A DNA stretch of 64,000 nt, from assembly GCF_003116035.1 (NCBI RefSeq), contig NZ_LGQW01000015.1, positions 2,825,805 to 2,889,804 on the forward strand, read 5' to 3'. Position numbers and translations under genes: made by a program. Positions 1-8,248 of the stretch are shown piece by piece. Source of the DNA: Azospirillum sp. TSH64 (lineage in GTDB: Bacteria > Pseudomonadota > Alphaproteobacteria > Azospirillales > Azospirillaceae). Position 1 is the first letter of the stretch; every line of letters starts with the position of its first letter. The notes beneath the pieces were generated by a model. It was given only the letters and a program-made list of their open reading frames with translations. It ran no database searches and had not been told where the DNA came from.

Positions 1-34
1 CTCGCAGGCCGACATCGACGCCTTGTTCGCGTGA
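1..34 (+). CDS. 3' end of an upstream gene (partial)
   Basis: Only the last ten codons are in the window; they end in SQADIDALFA followed by TGA at 32-34, six bases before the next start codon. This tail resembles the short SQxEIDALL-type peptide known at the N-terminus of FliM, where it binds phosphorylated CheY, so the gene may be chemotaxis- or motility-related. That is inference from a ten-residue match; the body of the protein is outside the window. Confidence 0.5.
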   Translation, partial: SQADIDALFA

Positions 35-40
35 CCGGCC

Positions 41-1315
41 ATGGCGCAAGACGGCAAATCCCGCATCCGACTGACCCAGGACCAGCTCGACCGTGTGTGC
101 GAGCGTCATGTCCGATTCGCCGAGGGGCGTCCGAACGGCGCCCGCGCCAACCTGCCCTTCTTCGACTTGTCCGGCCTGTCGCTGGCCGGCCGTAACCTGA
201 CGGGCGCCCATCTGGCCGGCGCCATCCTGCGCGACGCGGACCTGCGCGGCACCGTGCTGGACCATGCAGACCTCTATGGCGCCGACCTGCGCGGGGCCGA
301 CCTGTCGGAGGCGCGGCTGTTCCGCACCGACATGCGCGGCGCCAACGTGCGCGGCGCCAAGCTCGACGGCGCCACCATGGTGGAGGTCGACCTGCGCGAC
401 GGCAGCATGGTCAACCGCAACAGCGCCGGCGAACTGAAGGTGGTGGGCTTCGATCCCGGTCCCGCCGACATGGCGTCGGCCCGCCTGACCAACGCCGACA
501 TGGCGCGGGCCAAGCTGTCAGGCAGCTTCGCCCAGGCGGCGGACTTCACCAACACCCGGCTGTCCGGCGCCCGGCTGGATCGCACCGACCTGCGCGGGGC
601 CAACTTCTCCGGTGCCGACCTGCGCGGCGCCGACCTCAACGGCTCCGACCTGCGCGGCGCCATCCTGGAGGGGGCGAGCCTGGATGCCGATGGCCTGGAA
701 CAGGCGATCCGCACCGACGAGCAGGCCGTTGCTGCCCGGCAGGCGCCGCTCCAAGCCCCGGCGGCGGAGCCCGAACCGGAGGAATCCGTCGCAGACGAAC
801 TGCCGGCCCTGCCGGTGGACCAGCTGGACAGCATGCTGCGCCAGCACATGATCTGGCTGGGCACCAGCGGCAAGCAGGGCTGCCAGCTCGACCTGACCGG
901 GCTGAACCTGGAAGGGGCGGACCTGACGGGCAAGATCCTGACGCTGGCCAAGGGCAGCGGCGCCCGGCTGCGCCACGCCCGGCTGAATGGCGCCCAGTTG
1001 CAGGCCGCCCAATTCGACGGTGCCGACCTGCGGTCCGCCGATCTCAGCCGCGCCGACCTGCGCGGGGTGAAGCTGGACCGCGCCATCCTGATCGACAGCC
1101 GGCTGGATGGAGCCAATCTGGGCATGCTGCTGGTCAGCGCCGGCGCCAAGGTGATGCGCGCATCGCTGGTGCGGGCGCGGCTGGCCGGCGCCTCGCTGGC
1201 CCAGACCAACCTGAAGGGCAGCGACCTGACCCTGGCCGACCTGACCGGCTGCGACCGCTCGTCGGCGGTGCTGGAGGGCGCCATCCTGGAAGGGACGCGG
1301 CTGAGCGGAGCCTGA
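41..1315 (+). CDS. Pentapeptide-repeat protein with two tandem repeat domains
   Basis: A 424-residue protein built almost entirely from A(D/N)LxG-type pentapeptides such as GADLRGADL, which in this family fold into a right-handed square beta-helix. It has two similar halves. Each starts with a short helical segment (QLDRVCERHVRFAEG near residue 19 and QLDSMLRQHMIWLGTSG near residue 263) followed by a DLSGLSL/DLTGLNL-type run into the helix. A Q/A/E/P-rich linker at about residues 225-255 joins them, so the gene looks like an internal duplication. There is no signal peptide or membrane segment, so it is probably cytosolic. The ATG lies six bases after the preceding stop, which suggests co-transcription. 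The molecular role is unknown; relatives include DNA-mimic and signalling-associated proteins. Confidence 0.85.
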   Translation: MAQDGKSRIRLTQDQLDRVCERHVRFAEGRPNGARANLPFFDLSGLSLAGRNLTGAHLAGAILRDADLRGTVLDHADLYGADLRGADLSEARLFRTDMRGANVRGAKLDGATMVEVDLRDGSMVNRNSAGELKVVGFDPGPADMASARLTNADMARAKLSGSFAQAADFTNTRLSGARLDRTDLRGANFSGADLRGADLNGSDLRGAILEGASLDADGLEQAIRTDEQAVAARQAPLQAPAAEPEPEESVADELPALPVDQLDSMLRQHMIWLGTSGKQGCQLDLTGLNLEGADLTGKILTLAKGSGARLRHARLNGAQLQAAQFDGADLRSADLSRADLRGVKLDRAILIDSRLDGANLGMLLVSAGAKVMRASLVRARLAGASLAQTNLKGSDLTLADLTGCDRSSAVLEGAILEGTRLSGA

Positions 1316-1584
1316 GCCGGTTCCCGGGTTTTCTTTCGCGAAGCCGTTGATTGCTTTCAAATTTCCGTCACGATCCATGCCGGAGATTGCCGCCGCGCGC
1401 CCTGGAAGGAACAGGGTCTTTGGTGGCAAAACACTTTCCACCGTTCGGAAAAACGATTGTGTCGTAACGGCTTAGCACCGCGGGTGGGGCTTGACGCCTT
1501 ATTCGCCCGGTGGCACGCTGCTGTCCAAGCGCGGCGCAATCCGACCAAAATGTGCCCGCATCTGATGGGGGAACGTCAACGGTC

Positions 1585-1866
1585 ATGACCAAGTCGGAAC
1601 TGATCCAACGGCTGGCGGAGCGGAACCCGCACCTGTACCAGCGCGACATCGAAAAGATCGTCGGCACCATCTTCGACGAGATCACCGAGGCGCTGGCGCG
1701 GGGCGACCGGGTGGAGCTGCGCGGCTTCGGCGCCTTCTCCATCAAGAAGCGGGACGCGCGCACGGGTCGCAACCCCCGGACCGGGGAATCGGTTGACGTC
1801 GGCGAGAAATGCATTCCTTTCTTCAAGACCGGCAAGCAGCTTCGCGAGCGTCTGAACACGGAGTGA
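1585..1866 (+). CDS. ihfB: Integration host factor subunit beta
   Basis: A 93-residue HU/IHF-family DNA-bending protein. The start [17 protein letters not shown], the helical dimerisation body and the beta-arm [10 protein letters not shown], with the intercalating proline, fit IHF-beta better than HU. With IhfA it would form the heterodimer that bends DNA in replication, recombination and sigma-54 transcription. The frame is open upstream to 1510, but the ATG at 1585 matches the family start and has a GGGGGAAC ribosome-binding sequence before it. The LapA-domain gene follows after 63 bases, an arrangement common in alphaproteobacteria. Confidence 0.95.
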   Translation: MTKSELIQRLAERNPHLYQRDIEKIVGTIFDEITEALARGDRVELRGFGAFSIKKRDARTGRNPRTGESVDVGEKCIPFFKTGKQLRERLNTE

Positions 1867-1929
1867 GCGCCGGCCCGGCCCTGTCCCAGCGCCGTATTCC
1901 GGCCGTATCACTCTCAAGGAACCTTAGCC

Positions 1930-2331
1930 TTGCGCCATCTTTCCTGGATCGTCACCATTCCCGTGGCCCTCGTCGCGATCCTGTTCGCGATCTCCAACCG
2001 CGGTATCGTGACCCTGTCGCTGTGGCCGCTGCCCTTCACGCTCGAAACGTCGGTGTATCTGGCCACGCTGATCGCGCTGGTGGTGGGCTTCGTTGCCGGC
2101 GGCTTCATCGTCTGGAACAGCCAACGCCGCCATCGCCGCCGGGCCCGCCGCGAGGGCAACCGCGTGCTGTATCTGGAGCGTGAACTGAAGGAGGCGCAGG
2201 CCCGCGCCGCCGCGGCCGAGAAGCGTCTGGCCGAAAGCACCCGTCCGGTTTCCGGCCCGGTTTCGGGCACACTGCCCGGCTCCACCCTGCCGGTCGCGGC
2301 CGCCCAGGGCAGCGCGCCGACCGTTCACTGA
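1930..2331 (+). CDS. LapA-domain (DUF1049) inner-membrane protein
   Basis: A 133-residue protein with two membrane helices (about residues 4-22 and 41-62) separated by a short loop, then a basic stretch RRHRRRARREG, a predicted coiled coil (about 75-105) and a low-complexity Pro/Ala/Ser tail. This is the architecture of the lipopolysaccharide assembly protein A domain; in E. coli LapA and LapB control LpxC turnover. No lapB-like TPR gene is adjacent, so only family membership is supported. The start is a TTG, supported by AAGGA about nine bases upstream and by the membrane helix beginning immediately after it. It lies downstream of ihfB. Confidence 0.85.
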   Translation: MRHLSWIVTIPVALVAILFAISNRGIVTLSLWPLPFTLETSVYLATLIALVVGFVAGGFIVWNSQRRHRRRARREGNRVLYLERELKEAQARAAAAEKRLAESTRPVSGPVSGTLPGSTLPVAAAQGSAPTVH

Positions 2332-2357
2332 ACGTCACACTGGGCCTCATCGGTCGG

Positions 2358-2381
2358 AACCGTCGGCCTGAACCGTCGGCC
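2358..2381 (+). repeat. Short tandem direct repeat
   Basis: AACCGTCGGCC occurs twice (2358-2368 and 2371-2381), separated by TG, in the gap before the ornithine-cyclodeaminase-like gene. It could be a regulatory duplication or chance; nothing else supports a role. Confidence 0.35.
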
Positions 2382-2466
2382 AAGACCATCGATTGATCAT
2401 CGGTTCAGGGGTTCCGCCCCTTTCCATCGGGGCGGAACGCGATGCCGGCCGGCGGGAGGGGGTTCC

Positions 2467-3426
2467 ATGCGCACCGTCAGCGGCGCCGAGCTTCGATCCG
2501 TTCTGCACCACCGCATGCTGGTCGAACGCCTGCGGCAGACCTTTCGCGCCGGCGTGGAAGCCCCGCCGGCTCACCGCCATCGGGTCGAGACCTATGGCGC
2601 CAGCGACGCCGCACTGCTGCTTGCCCCCGCCTGGCAGGTCAATCAGGCGATCGGGCTGCGCATCGACACCGTCTTTCCCGACAATGCCGGCAGTGACCTG
2701 CCGCGGACCCAGGGCGTCTATCTGCTGGTCGACGGCAAGACCGGTGTGCCCCAGGTTCTGATGGACTCCTCCACTGCGCTCGGCCGGCGCAGCGGTGCCG
2801 CATCCTCCGCACTCGCCGCCTCCTATCTGGCGCGGCCGGACGCCGACCGGATGCTGGTGGTCGGCACCGGTCCGCTGGCCCTGGAACTGGTGGAGGCGCA
2901 TACCGCGGTGAGGCCGCTCCGCCATGTGCTGGTCTGGGGGCGAGATCCGCAGAAGGCCCGCAAGCTTGCCGCCCGTTTCCACAGGCCGAAATTCCGCATC
3001 GAGGCGACTGCCGACCTCGAAGGGGCGGTGCGTGGCGCCGACATCGTCGTCTGCGCCACCGCGTCGCACAGCCCGCTGATCCGCGGCGACTGGCTGCAGC
3101 CGGGCCAGCATCTGGACCTGCTGGGCGGCGTGACGCCGGAGATGCGGGAGGTCGATGACGAGTGCATCCGCCGCGCGCGCGTCTTCGTCGATTGCCGCAA
3201 CCGCACGCCGGACGAGGCCGGCGACATCGCACAGCCGGTGGCCTCAGGCGTGCTGACGTCCGACGACATCGCCGGCGACCTGTTCGAACTCGGCCGCGGC
3301 GAACGGGCCGGCCGGCGTTTCTACGACCAGATCACCCTGTTCAAGTCGGTGGGCACCGCCCTGGCCGACCTGTGCGCCGCCCGGCTGGCGACGGAGATGG
3401 TGCTGCACAACGATTCGATCCGCTGA
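2467..3426 (+). CDS. Ornithine cyclodeaminase / mu-crystallin family protein
   Basis: A 319-residue member of the OCD/mu-crystallin family. The Rossmann region at about residues 125-150 reads MLVVGTGPLALELVEAH, followed by VLVWGRDPQKA, ADIVVCATASHSPLI and a GGVTPEMREVDD segment. The family includes ornithine cyclodeaminase, alanine dehydrogenase and NAD(P)H-dependent imine reductases, so the substrate cannot be named from sequence. The ATG follows a purine-rich ribosome-binding site (GGCGGGAGGGG) with good spacing. The gene stands alone between the LapA-domain protein and a sensor kinase; no proline or ornithine pathway gene is adjacent. Confidence 0.85.
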   Translation: MRTVSGAELRSVLHHRMLVERLRQTFRAGVEAPPAHRHRVETYGASDAALLLAPAWQVNQAIGLRIDTVFPDNAGSDLPRTQGVYLLVDGKTGVPQVLMDSSTALGRRSGAASSALAASYLARPDADRMLVVGTGPLALELVEAHTAVRPLRHVLVWGRDPQKARKLAARFHRPKFRIEATADLEGAVRGADIVVCATASHSPLIRGDWLQPGQHLDLLGGVTPEMREVDDECIRRARVFVDCRNRTPDEAGDIAQPVASGVLTSDDIAGDLFELGRGERAGRRFYDQITLFKSVGTALADLCAARLATEMVLHNDSIR

Positions 3427-3481
3427 AGCCGTTCGATCTTTGAATCGCTTCAGTTGCCGAGCCGGTCTTGCCGGAGCCAAG

Positions 3482-3514
3482 CGTAACCTTGAGTCTACGA
3501 AAGATAAGGTTACG
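3482..3514. promoter_or_regulatory. Inverted repeat upstream of the sensor kinase
   Basis: CGTAACCTT (3482-3490) and AAGGTTACG (3506-3514) form a perfect 9-bp inverted repeat with a 15-bp spacer. It lies about 90 bp before the preferred TTG start of the histidine kinase, in noticeably AT-richer sequence. It could be a transcription-factor operator or a leader hairpin. There is no T-tract on either side, so it is not a good terminator. Confidence 0.45.
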
Positions 3515-3605
3515 GGCAGCCAACCCTGCGCTACTATTCCACGATTCCGCCCATCTGCCCGACAACCTGCATGGCGATCCGCATCGAAGGATAAGGAACG
3601 GCCGA

Positions 3606-5399
3606 TTGAATGGCCCTGCCCTCCCCCCGCTTTCCGACGAGTCCACCGGTTCCGAACGCATTGCTGCGGACGGTTCGCTGCCTTTCCGCAAGCCGAGGCT
3701 GGAGGCCGCCATCGGCTGGCTGGCCGCCTGCGGCTTCCTGTTCCTCGCCGTCGTCACCGTGGTCGTCGGGGTGCAGTCGCGCGAACGGGCGATCGATGGG
3801 GCACAGGAACGCGCGCGGGCAGCCGTCCGTGTCCTGGCGGAACACGCCGCCCGCCTGTTCGATGCCGCCGACCTGCTGGTGGAATACGCCGCCCAGGAAA
3901 GCGCCGGACGGCCCTGGGCCGAGGTCGCACAGTCGCGCGCCCTGTGGGACAAGCTGAACGCCCAGCGCGCCCGGCTGCCCTTCCTGGACGCCATCTGGCT
4001 GAACGATGCGACGGGGCTGCTGCGGCTGACGACGGCAGCCTTCCCGGCACCTTATTCCGATGCGTCCGACCGCGAGATCTTCCTGTTCCATCAGCGCAAC
4101 GCGCAGCAGGGCCGCCTGCTCGACCAGCCCCATGTCGGGCCCCGCATCATCGGCCGGGTGACCAACAAGGCCACCTTCCTGCTCAGCCGCCGGCTGTCCG
4201 AACCGGATGGTGGCTTCCGCGGCATCGCCTCCGTCACCATCGATCCGTCCTATCTGTCGGGCTTCTACAAGGAATTGGACCTCCCGCACGAGCCGGTGAC
4301 CGTTCTGGTGCGGGCCGGCAGCCTCGACGTGCTGGTGCGCGAGCCCGACAGGTCCGCCGAGCCCGCCCCGCTGTCCGACACCGCCCGCCGGGCAATCGAG
4401 GTCGAGCCGGACGGCGGCGTCGCCCGGGACGGCGCCACCATCGTCGCCCATCGCCGGGTCGACAGCTGGCCCGTCCATGTGGTGGTCCGGCTGGATCTGG
4501 CACCGATTCTGGCGTCCTGGCAGCGGTTGATCGCGCCCTATGCCGGTTTGGCGGCGGCGGCGGCCATGGCGCTGGCCGCCCTCTCGGTCTTCGGCTTCCG
4601 GCAGGCCGGTGCCGCCCGTCAGGTTCAGCGCGAACTGGAGCGGCGGGTGCGCGACCGCACCGCCTCGCTGGAGCGGACCATCGGTGAGCGCGACGCGGTG
4701 CTGGCGCAGAAGGATTTGCTGATGCGCGAGGCCAACCACCGCATCAAGAACAGCCTGCAGGTGGTCTCCAGCCTGCTGAGCCTTCAGGGGCAGGCGGTCG
4801 GCGATGCGCAGCTGAGCGAGCATCTGCTGGAAGCCGGACGCCGCGTCCAGGCCATCGCCGACATCCACCGTCTGCTCTACCGCGTGGACGACGTCCATTT
4901 CATCCCCTTCCACGACTATCTGACCGAACTGTGCCGGGAGTTGGAGCGTTCCGCCCGTTCCGAAGGCGGCAACTGGCGGCTGGAATTGGTGGTTGAGCCG
5001 GTGGAGGTGCCGACCGACCATGCGGTGCAGTTGGGCCTGCTTGCCAACGAACTGGTGATGAACGCCATCAAGCACGCCTACCGGCCGCTTGCCTCCACCG
5101 TGGTCGGCGTGCCGGCCGCATCGCAGGCCGATGCTGCTGACCGAGCCCCGGAAAACACGAACGTCATCGTCGTCGGGCTGCGGCGGGACGGTGAGACCTT
5201 GCAGATGATCGTCGGCGACCGCGGTGTCGGCCTGCCGCCCGATTTCGACTGGCGCCGCAGCCGCAGCCTGGGCATGCGGCTGATCCACACCCTGTCCAAA
5301 CAGCTGGACGCCATCCTATCGATAGAGAACGCCGATCCCGGGGTGCGCTTCACGGTCAGCCTGCCGCACCGCTTCGCCGCTGGCGGTATCCCGGAATAA
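3606..5399 (+). CDS. Membrane-bound HWE/HisKA_2 sensor histidine kinase
   Basis: A 597-residue sensor kinase. TM1 is at about residues 35-56, followed by an extracytoplasmic Cache-like sensor of roughly 250 residues. TM2 is at about 308-330, then a coiled linker and the HisKA_2 phosphoacceptor LMREANHRIKNSLQVVSSLL near residue 370. The ATPase domain has the N box LLANELVMNAIKHAY, the G box GDRGVGLPPDF and SLGMRLIHTLSKQL. In alphaproteobacteria such kinases often feed the PhyR/EcfG general stress response, but no response regulator is adjacent. The frame is open from 3468; the TTG at 3606 is preferred because AAGGATAAGGAA lies just upstream and the earlier part reads as non-coding. Inverted repeats flank the gene on both sides. 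Confidence 0.9.
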   Translation: MNGPALPPLSDESTGSERIAADGSLPFRKPRLEAAIGWLAACGFLFLAVVTVVVGVQSRERAIDGAQERARAAVRVLAEHAARLFDAADLLVEYAAQESAGRPWAEVAQSRALWDKLNAQRARLPFLDAIWLNDATGLLRLTTAAFPAPYSDASDREIFLFHQRNAQQGRLLDQPHVGPRIIGRVTNKATFLLSRRLSEPDGGFRGIASVTIDPSYLSGFYKELDLPHEPVTVLVRAGSLDVLVREPDRSAEPAPLSDTARRAIEVEPDGGVARDGATIVAHRRVDSWPVHVVVRLDLAPILASWQRLIAPYAGLAAAAAMALAALSVFGFRQAGAARQVQRELERRVRDRTASLERTIGERDAVLAQKDLLMREANHRIKNSLQVVSSLLSLQGQAVGDAQLSEHLLEAGRRVQAIADIHRLLYRVDDVHFIPFHDYLTELCRELERSARSEGGNWRLELVVEPVEVPTDHAVQLGLLANELVMNAIKHAYRPLASTVVGVPAASQADAADRAPENTNVIVVGLRRDGETLQMIVGDRGVGLPPDFDWRRSRSLGMRLIHTLSKQLDAILSIENADPGVRFTVSLPHRFAAGGIPE

Positions 5400-5453
5400 G
5401 CCATCCTACCGAGAAAGAGGCCGAACTTCGCAACTTCCGAACCACCACTCGTC

Positions 5454-5486
5454 ATACGGGAGTATAATAACGTCTCATTCCCGTAT
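5454..5486. terminator. Inverted repeat after the sensor kinase, possible terminator
   Basis: ATACGGGA (5454-5461) and TCCCGTAT (5479-5486) are perfect 8-bp arms around a 17-base loop, followed by TTTG. The position 55 bases after the kinase stop codon suits a weak intrinsic terminator. The loop also contains TATAAT at 5463-5468, so an operator or promoter role for the downstream exporter gene is an alternative. Confidence 0.45.
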
Positions 5487-5639
5487 TTTGCTTGCGCTGG
5501 CGAGATTTCCTTCGGAGGATCGCTGTCACGGCACTGGCCGCGGGTGGTCCGACCGCAGATGGTCCTGACGGATCCATGTTTGCGCTAACGGCCTTCCGCG
5601 AGTCGGACCGGACCATCCGCCAACGGCTTGCCAGGGACG

Positions 5640-6587
5640 ATGACCGTGACCGTCTCCGCCTCTTCCATGGACGCTGCCCCCCGCCTGCGGGCGCCGTCCA
5701 ACCGGCTTCTGCTCGGCGCCGGCTTCATGCTGCTGTCGGCACTGCTGTTCGGAATCGGCAACACGGCGGTGCGGTGGGCCTCGACGGTGATGGACCCGCT
5801 TGAGGTCGTGTTCTTCCGCAACCTGTTCAGCCTGCTGTGGATGCTGCCCTGGGCACTGACGGCCGGTGCGCCCGCCTGCCGGGCGGTGCTGGCGGAACGG
5901 CGGCTCGGACCTTATGTGACGCGGGCGCTGACCACGCTCTGCGCCATGAGCGCCTGGTTCTACGCCATCTCCCAAATCCCGCTGCCCACCGCGACGGCGG
6001 TCAGCTTCGCCATCCCGCTGTTCGTGGCGGCGGGGGCGGCATTGCTCCTGGGCGAGCGGGTGCGGCCACGGCGCTGGGCCGCGGTCTGCGCCGGCCTGAT
6101 CGGCGTGATCATCGTGCTGAGGCCAGGGGCGGCGCCGATCGATCTGGCCTTTCTGGCCCTGTTCGTCCATTGCGTCGCCGCGGCCGGCACTGTCCTGCAG
6201 ATGCGGCTGCTCAGCCGGAAAGACAGCTCTCCGGTGATCGTGACCTTCCTCGGTCTGCTGGTGACCCCGATGGCCCTGGTGCCGGCGCTGTTCGTCTGGA
6301 CCTGGCCGAGCTTGAGCACGCTGGGCTGGCTGGCGCTGCTGGGCGGCGTGCTGACACTGGGGCAGTTGGCGATGACGAAGGCGCTGTCGCTGGCCGAATC
6401 CTCGGCGATGATGCCCTACGATTATGCCCGGCTGCCCTTCACCGCCATCGTCGCCTGGATCGTCTTCGGTCAGACCATGGACTTGTGGGGCTGGGTGGGT
6501 GCCTTGGTGATCGCCGGCTCCGCCCTCTATACCATGCACCGCGACGCGGCGGACGGACGCAAGATGGCGCAGTCCAAGCCCAACTAG
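5640..6587 (+). CDS. DMT-superfamily (EamA) transporter
   Basis: A 315-residue integral membrane protein with about ten hydrophobic helices in two EamA repeats. The first repeat opens with LLLGAGFMLLSALLFGIGNTAVRW, which spans more than one conserved stretch; the second starts near the IDLAFLALFVHCVAAAG segment. Such proteins usually export or exchange small metabolites across the inner membrane; the substrate is unknown. The ATG at 5640 is chosen over an in-frame TTG twelve bases earlier because CAGGGA sits just before it. The 3' end overlaps the convergent YkvA gene by four bases. Confidence 0.9.
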   Translation: MTVTVSASSMDAAPRLRAPSNRLLLGAGFMLLSALLFGIGNTAVRWASTVMDPLEVVFFRNLFSLLWMLPWALTAGAPACRAVLAERRLGPYVTRALTTLCAMSAWFYAISQIPLPTATAVSFAIPLFVAAGAALLLGERVRPRRWAAVCAGLIGVIIVLRPGAAPIDLAFLALFVHCVAAAGTVLQMRLLSRKDSSPVIVTFLGLLVTPMALVPALFVWTWPSLSTLGWLALLGGVLTLGQLAMTKALSLAESSAMMPYDYARLPFTAIVAWIVFGQTMDLWGWVGALVIAGSALYTMHRDAADGRKMAQSKPN

Positions 6588-7009
6588 CCGGCGCTTTCCG
6601 TCTCTCCGCCCTTTTCGGCGCGCAGGGTTTCCTTCGCCCGCAGCCAATGGCCAGGGGTCAGGTTGGTGCGCACGGTCTGCACGGCGGCTGCCAGCACCGC
6701 GGCATCATCGGTGAAGCCGGCGATCAGCAGCCAGTCCGGCACCGCGTCCACCGGCAGCACGAAATAGGCCAGCGCCGCCAGCAGGATCGCCTTGGCCCGG
6801 TATGGGGTCGCCGGGTCGGTCGCGCAGAAATAGGCGGCCAGCAGTTCCTCCAGAAAGGGGACGCGATGCAGGTTGGCCCGCAGCTTCCGCCAGAATCGGC
6901 GGCGGACCAGCCGTTCGTCACGCTCGACCCGGTCGGGATCGGAAACCGCCAGCGCGGTGCCGGTGCCCAGAGAGCGGCCAAGCGAGGGAGAGACGGACGA
7001 TGCGGTCAT
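6584..7009 (-). CDS. YkvA/DUF1232 family membrane protein
   Basis: A 141-residue protein whose central segment (about residues 70-110) carries the DUF1232 signature: YRAKAILLAALAYFVLPVDA, then VPDWL, then a GFTDDAAVLAAA stretch. A hydrophobic helix, the P-D-x-x-P-D turn and a second helix are typical. The function of the family is unknown. The frame is open upstream, but the ATG at 7009 has AAAAGGGAGT upstream and places a typical polar N-terminus before the domain. It is transcribed divergently from the SDR gene, and a 20-bp palindrome lies between them. Confidence 0.8.
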   Translation of the reverse strand: MTASSVSPSLGRSLGTGTALAVSDPDRVERDERLVRRRFWRKLRANLHRVPFLEELLAAYFCATDPATPYRAKAILLAALAYFVLPVDAVPDWLLIAGFTDDAAVLAAAVQTVRTNLTPGHWLRAKETLRAEKGGETESAG

Positions 7010-7080
7010 GGACGCGAGACTCCCTTTTGGAATTGGCCCGTTCGCAGATGGAAGATCGCGGCGTCGGCATGATGCCTCGC

Positions 7081-7100
7081 ACCATACGGTGTGGTATGGT
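7081..7100. promoter_or_regulatory. 20-bp palindromic operator candidate
   Basis: ACCATACGGTGTGGTATGGT is a perfect 7-bp inverted repeat with a 6-bp spacer. It sits in the divergent gap between the YkvA gene (starting at 7009) and the SDR gene (starting at 7197). Size and symmetry fit a dimeric repressor of the TetR or GntR type, but no regulator gene is adjacent and the cognate factor is unknown. Confidence 0.55.
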
Positions 7101-7196
7101 TCAGCGGCCATCTGGTAAACGACAAGTGCGATCGCATCCTGTTGGACACAAGGCCGGCGCCATACGCGGACCGGTCGCAATTAAGGAGGAGATGCC

Positions 7197-7958
7197 ATGA
7201 ACATCCAGGGACTGTCCGCAATCGTCACTGGCGGCGCCTCGGGCATGGGAGCGGCGACGGCGCGCCATCTGGCCGGGCTCGGCGCCAAGGTGACCGTGCT
7301 GGACGTCAACGAGGACGCGGTGCTGAAGACCGCGCATGAGATCGGTGGGCTGGGTCTTGTCTGCGACGTGACCGACGGCGCTTCGGCCGAGCGGGCGTTC
7401 GATCAGGCGCGCTCGGCCCATGGGCCGGCCCGCATCGCGGTGAACTGCGCCGGCATCGCGCCCGCCCAGCGCATCGTCGGCCGCGATGGCCCGATGCCGC
7501 TGGAGAATTTCCGGTCGGTGATCGAGATCAACTTGATCGGCAGCTTCAACATCCTGCGGCTGGCTGCGGCCGACATGGCCAAGCTGGACCCGTTGGAAAG
7601 CGGCGAGCGCGGCGTGATCGTCAACACCGCCTCGGTCGCCGCCTATGAGGGGCAGATCGGGCAGGCCGCCTATGCCGCGTCGAAAGGCGGCATCGTCGCC
7701 CTGACCATCTGCGCCGCCCGCGATCTCGCCCGCAACGGCATCCGCGTGATGACGGTGGCCCCCGGCCTGATCGGGACGCCCATGCTGCTGAACATGCCGC
7801 AGGAGGTCCAGGACAGCCTCGCCGCCACCGTCCCCTTCCCCAAGCGCTTCGGCAAGCCGGAGGAATATGCCCGCCTCGTGCAGCATATCCTGGAGAACGA
7901 GATGCTGAACGGTGATGTCATCCGCCTGGACGGCGCCATCCGCATGGCCCCCCAGTAA
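7197..7958 (+). CDS. SDR-family 3-hydroxyacyl-CoA dehydrogenase, type-2-like
   Basis: A 253-residue classical short-chain dehydrogenase. The NAD motif is TGGASGMGAATA at about residues 11-22, with acidic DV (about 39-40) after the second strand favouring NAD over NADP. NCAG is near residue 83. The catalytic set is N in EINLIGS, S in NTASVAAYEG, and Y and K in YAASKGG. Overall pattern and length match HSD17B10/type-2 3-hydroxyacyl-CoA dehydrogenases, which oxidise short 3-hydroxyacyl-CoAs in isoleucine and fatty-acid breakdown. The assignment to that substrate class is moderately sure; SDR membership is certain. A strong AAGGAGGAG lies before the ATG, and a palindromic operator candidate lies about 100 bp upstream. 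Confidence 0.9.
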   Translation: MNIQGLSAIVTGGASGMGAATARHLAGLGAKVTVLDVNEDAVLKTAHEIGGLGLVCDVTDGASAERAFDQARSAHGPARIAVNCAGIAPAQRIVGRDGPMPLENFRSVIEINLIGSFNILRLAAADMAKLDPLESGERGVIVNTASVAAYEGQIGQAAYAASKGGIVALTICAARDLARNGIRVMTVAPGLIGTPMLLNMPQEVQDSLAATVPFPKRFGKPEEYARLVQHILENEMLNGDVIRLDGAIRMAPQ

Positions 7959-8050
7959 GGACATCGCATCGGTCAGGGGCGGCTCCCTCCATCAGGGTTG
8001 GGACCGCTCCTGCAACTGTCGATGTGGTGCCTTGGGATGAGGCGATGCCC

Positions 8051-8248
8051 TCAGACTTCCACCATGGCGGCTTCGTCAGCGCGTTCCGCCTCGCCCAGCA
8101 GGTCGATCAGCAGGGTGGTGCAGTGCTGAAGCCGCTGGTCGGCGGTGGCGGTCGCCATGTCGCGGCCGGTCATCTCCTGCCATTCCTGCAGCATCAGCGC
8201 CAGATGCTTCCGGACGTGATCGTCCCGATCCAGTCGCCGCGTCGCCAT
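8051..8248 (-). CDS. Small hypothetical protein (65 aa)
   Basis: I do not recognise this protein. It is a 65-residue acidic, mostly helical polypeptide (RDDHVRKHLALMLQEWQEM and later LQHCTTLLIDLLGEAERADE) with no signal peptide or membrane segment. The ATG is preceded by a convincing GGGGAGG ribosome-binding site, and it fills an otherwise empty gap. A longer open frame on the opposite strand covers the same bases but lacks a ribosome-binding site, so the minus-strand reading is preferred. Confidence 0.55.
   Translation of the reverse strand: MATRRLDRDDHVRKHLALMLQEWQEMTGRDMATATADQRLQHCTTLLIDLLGEAERADEAAMVEV

Noticed and set aside
274..1284. 336-codon open frame on the minus strand opposite the pentapeptide gene
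   Set aside because: Ser/Arg/Ala-rich shadow translation caused by high GC and the repetitive plus-strand gene; no ribosome-binding site or family resemblance.
3534..5288. 584-codon minus-strand frame opposite the sensor kinase
   Set aside because: Composition (Gly/Gln/Asp/His-rich) is that of an antisense shadow, and the plus strand has an unmistakable kinase.
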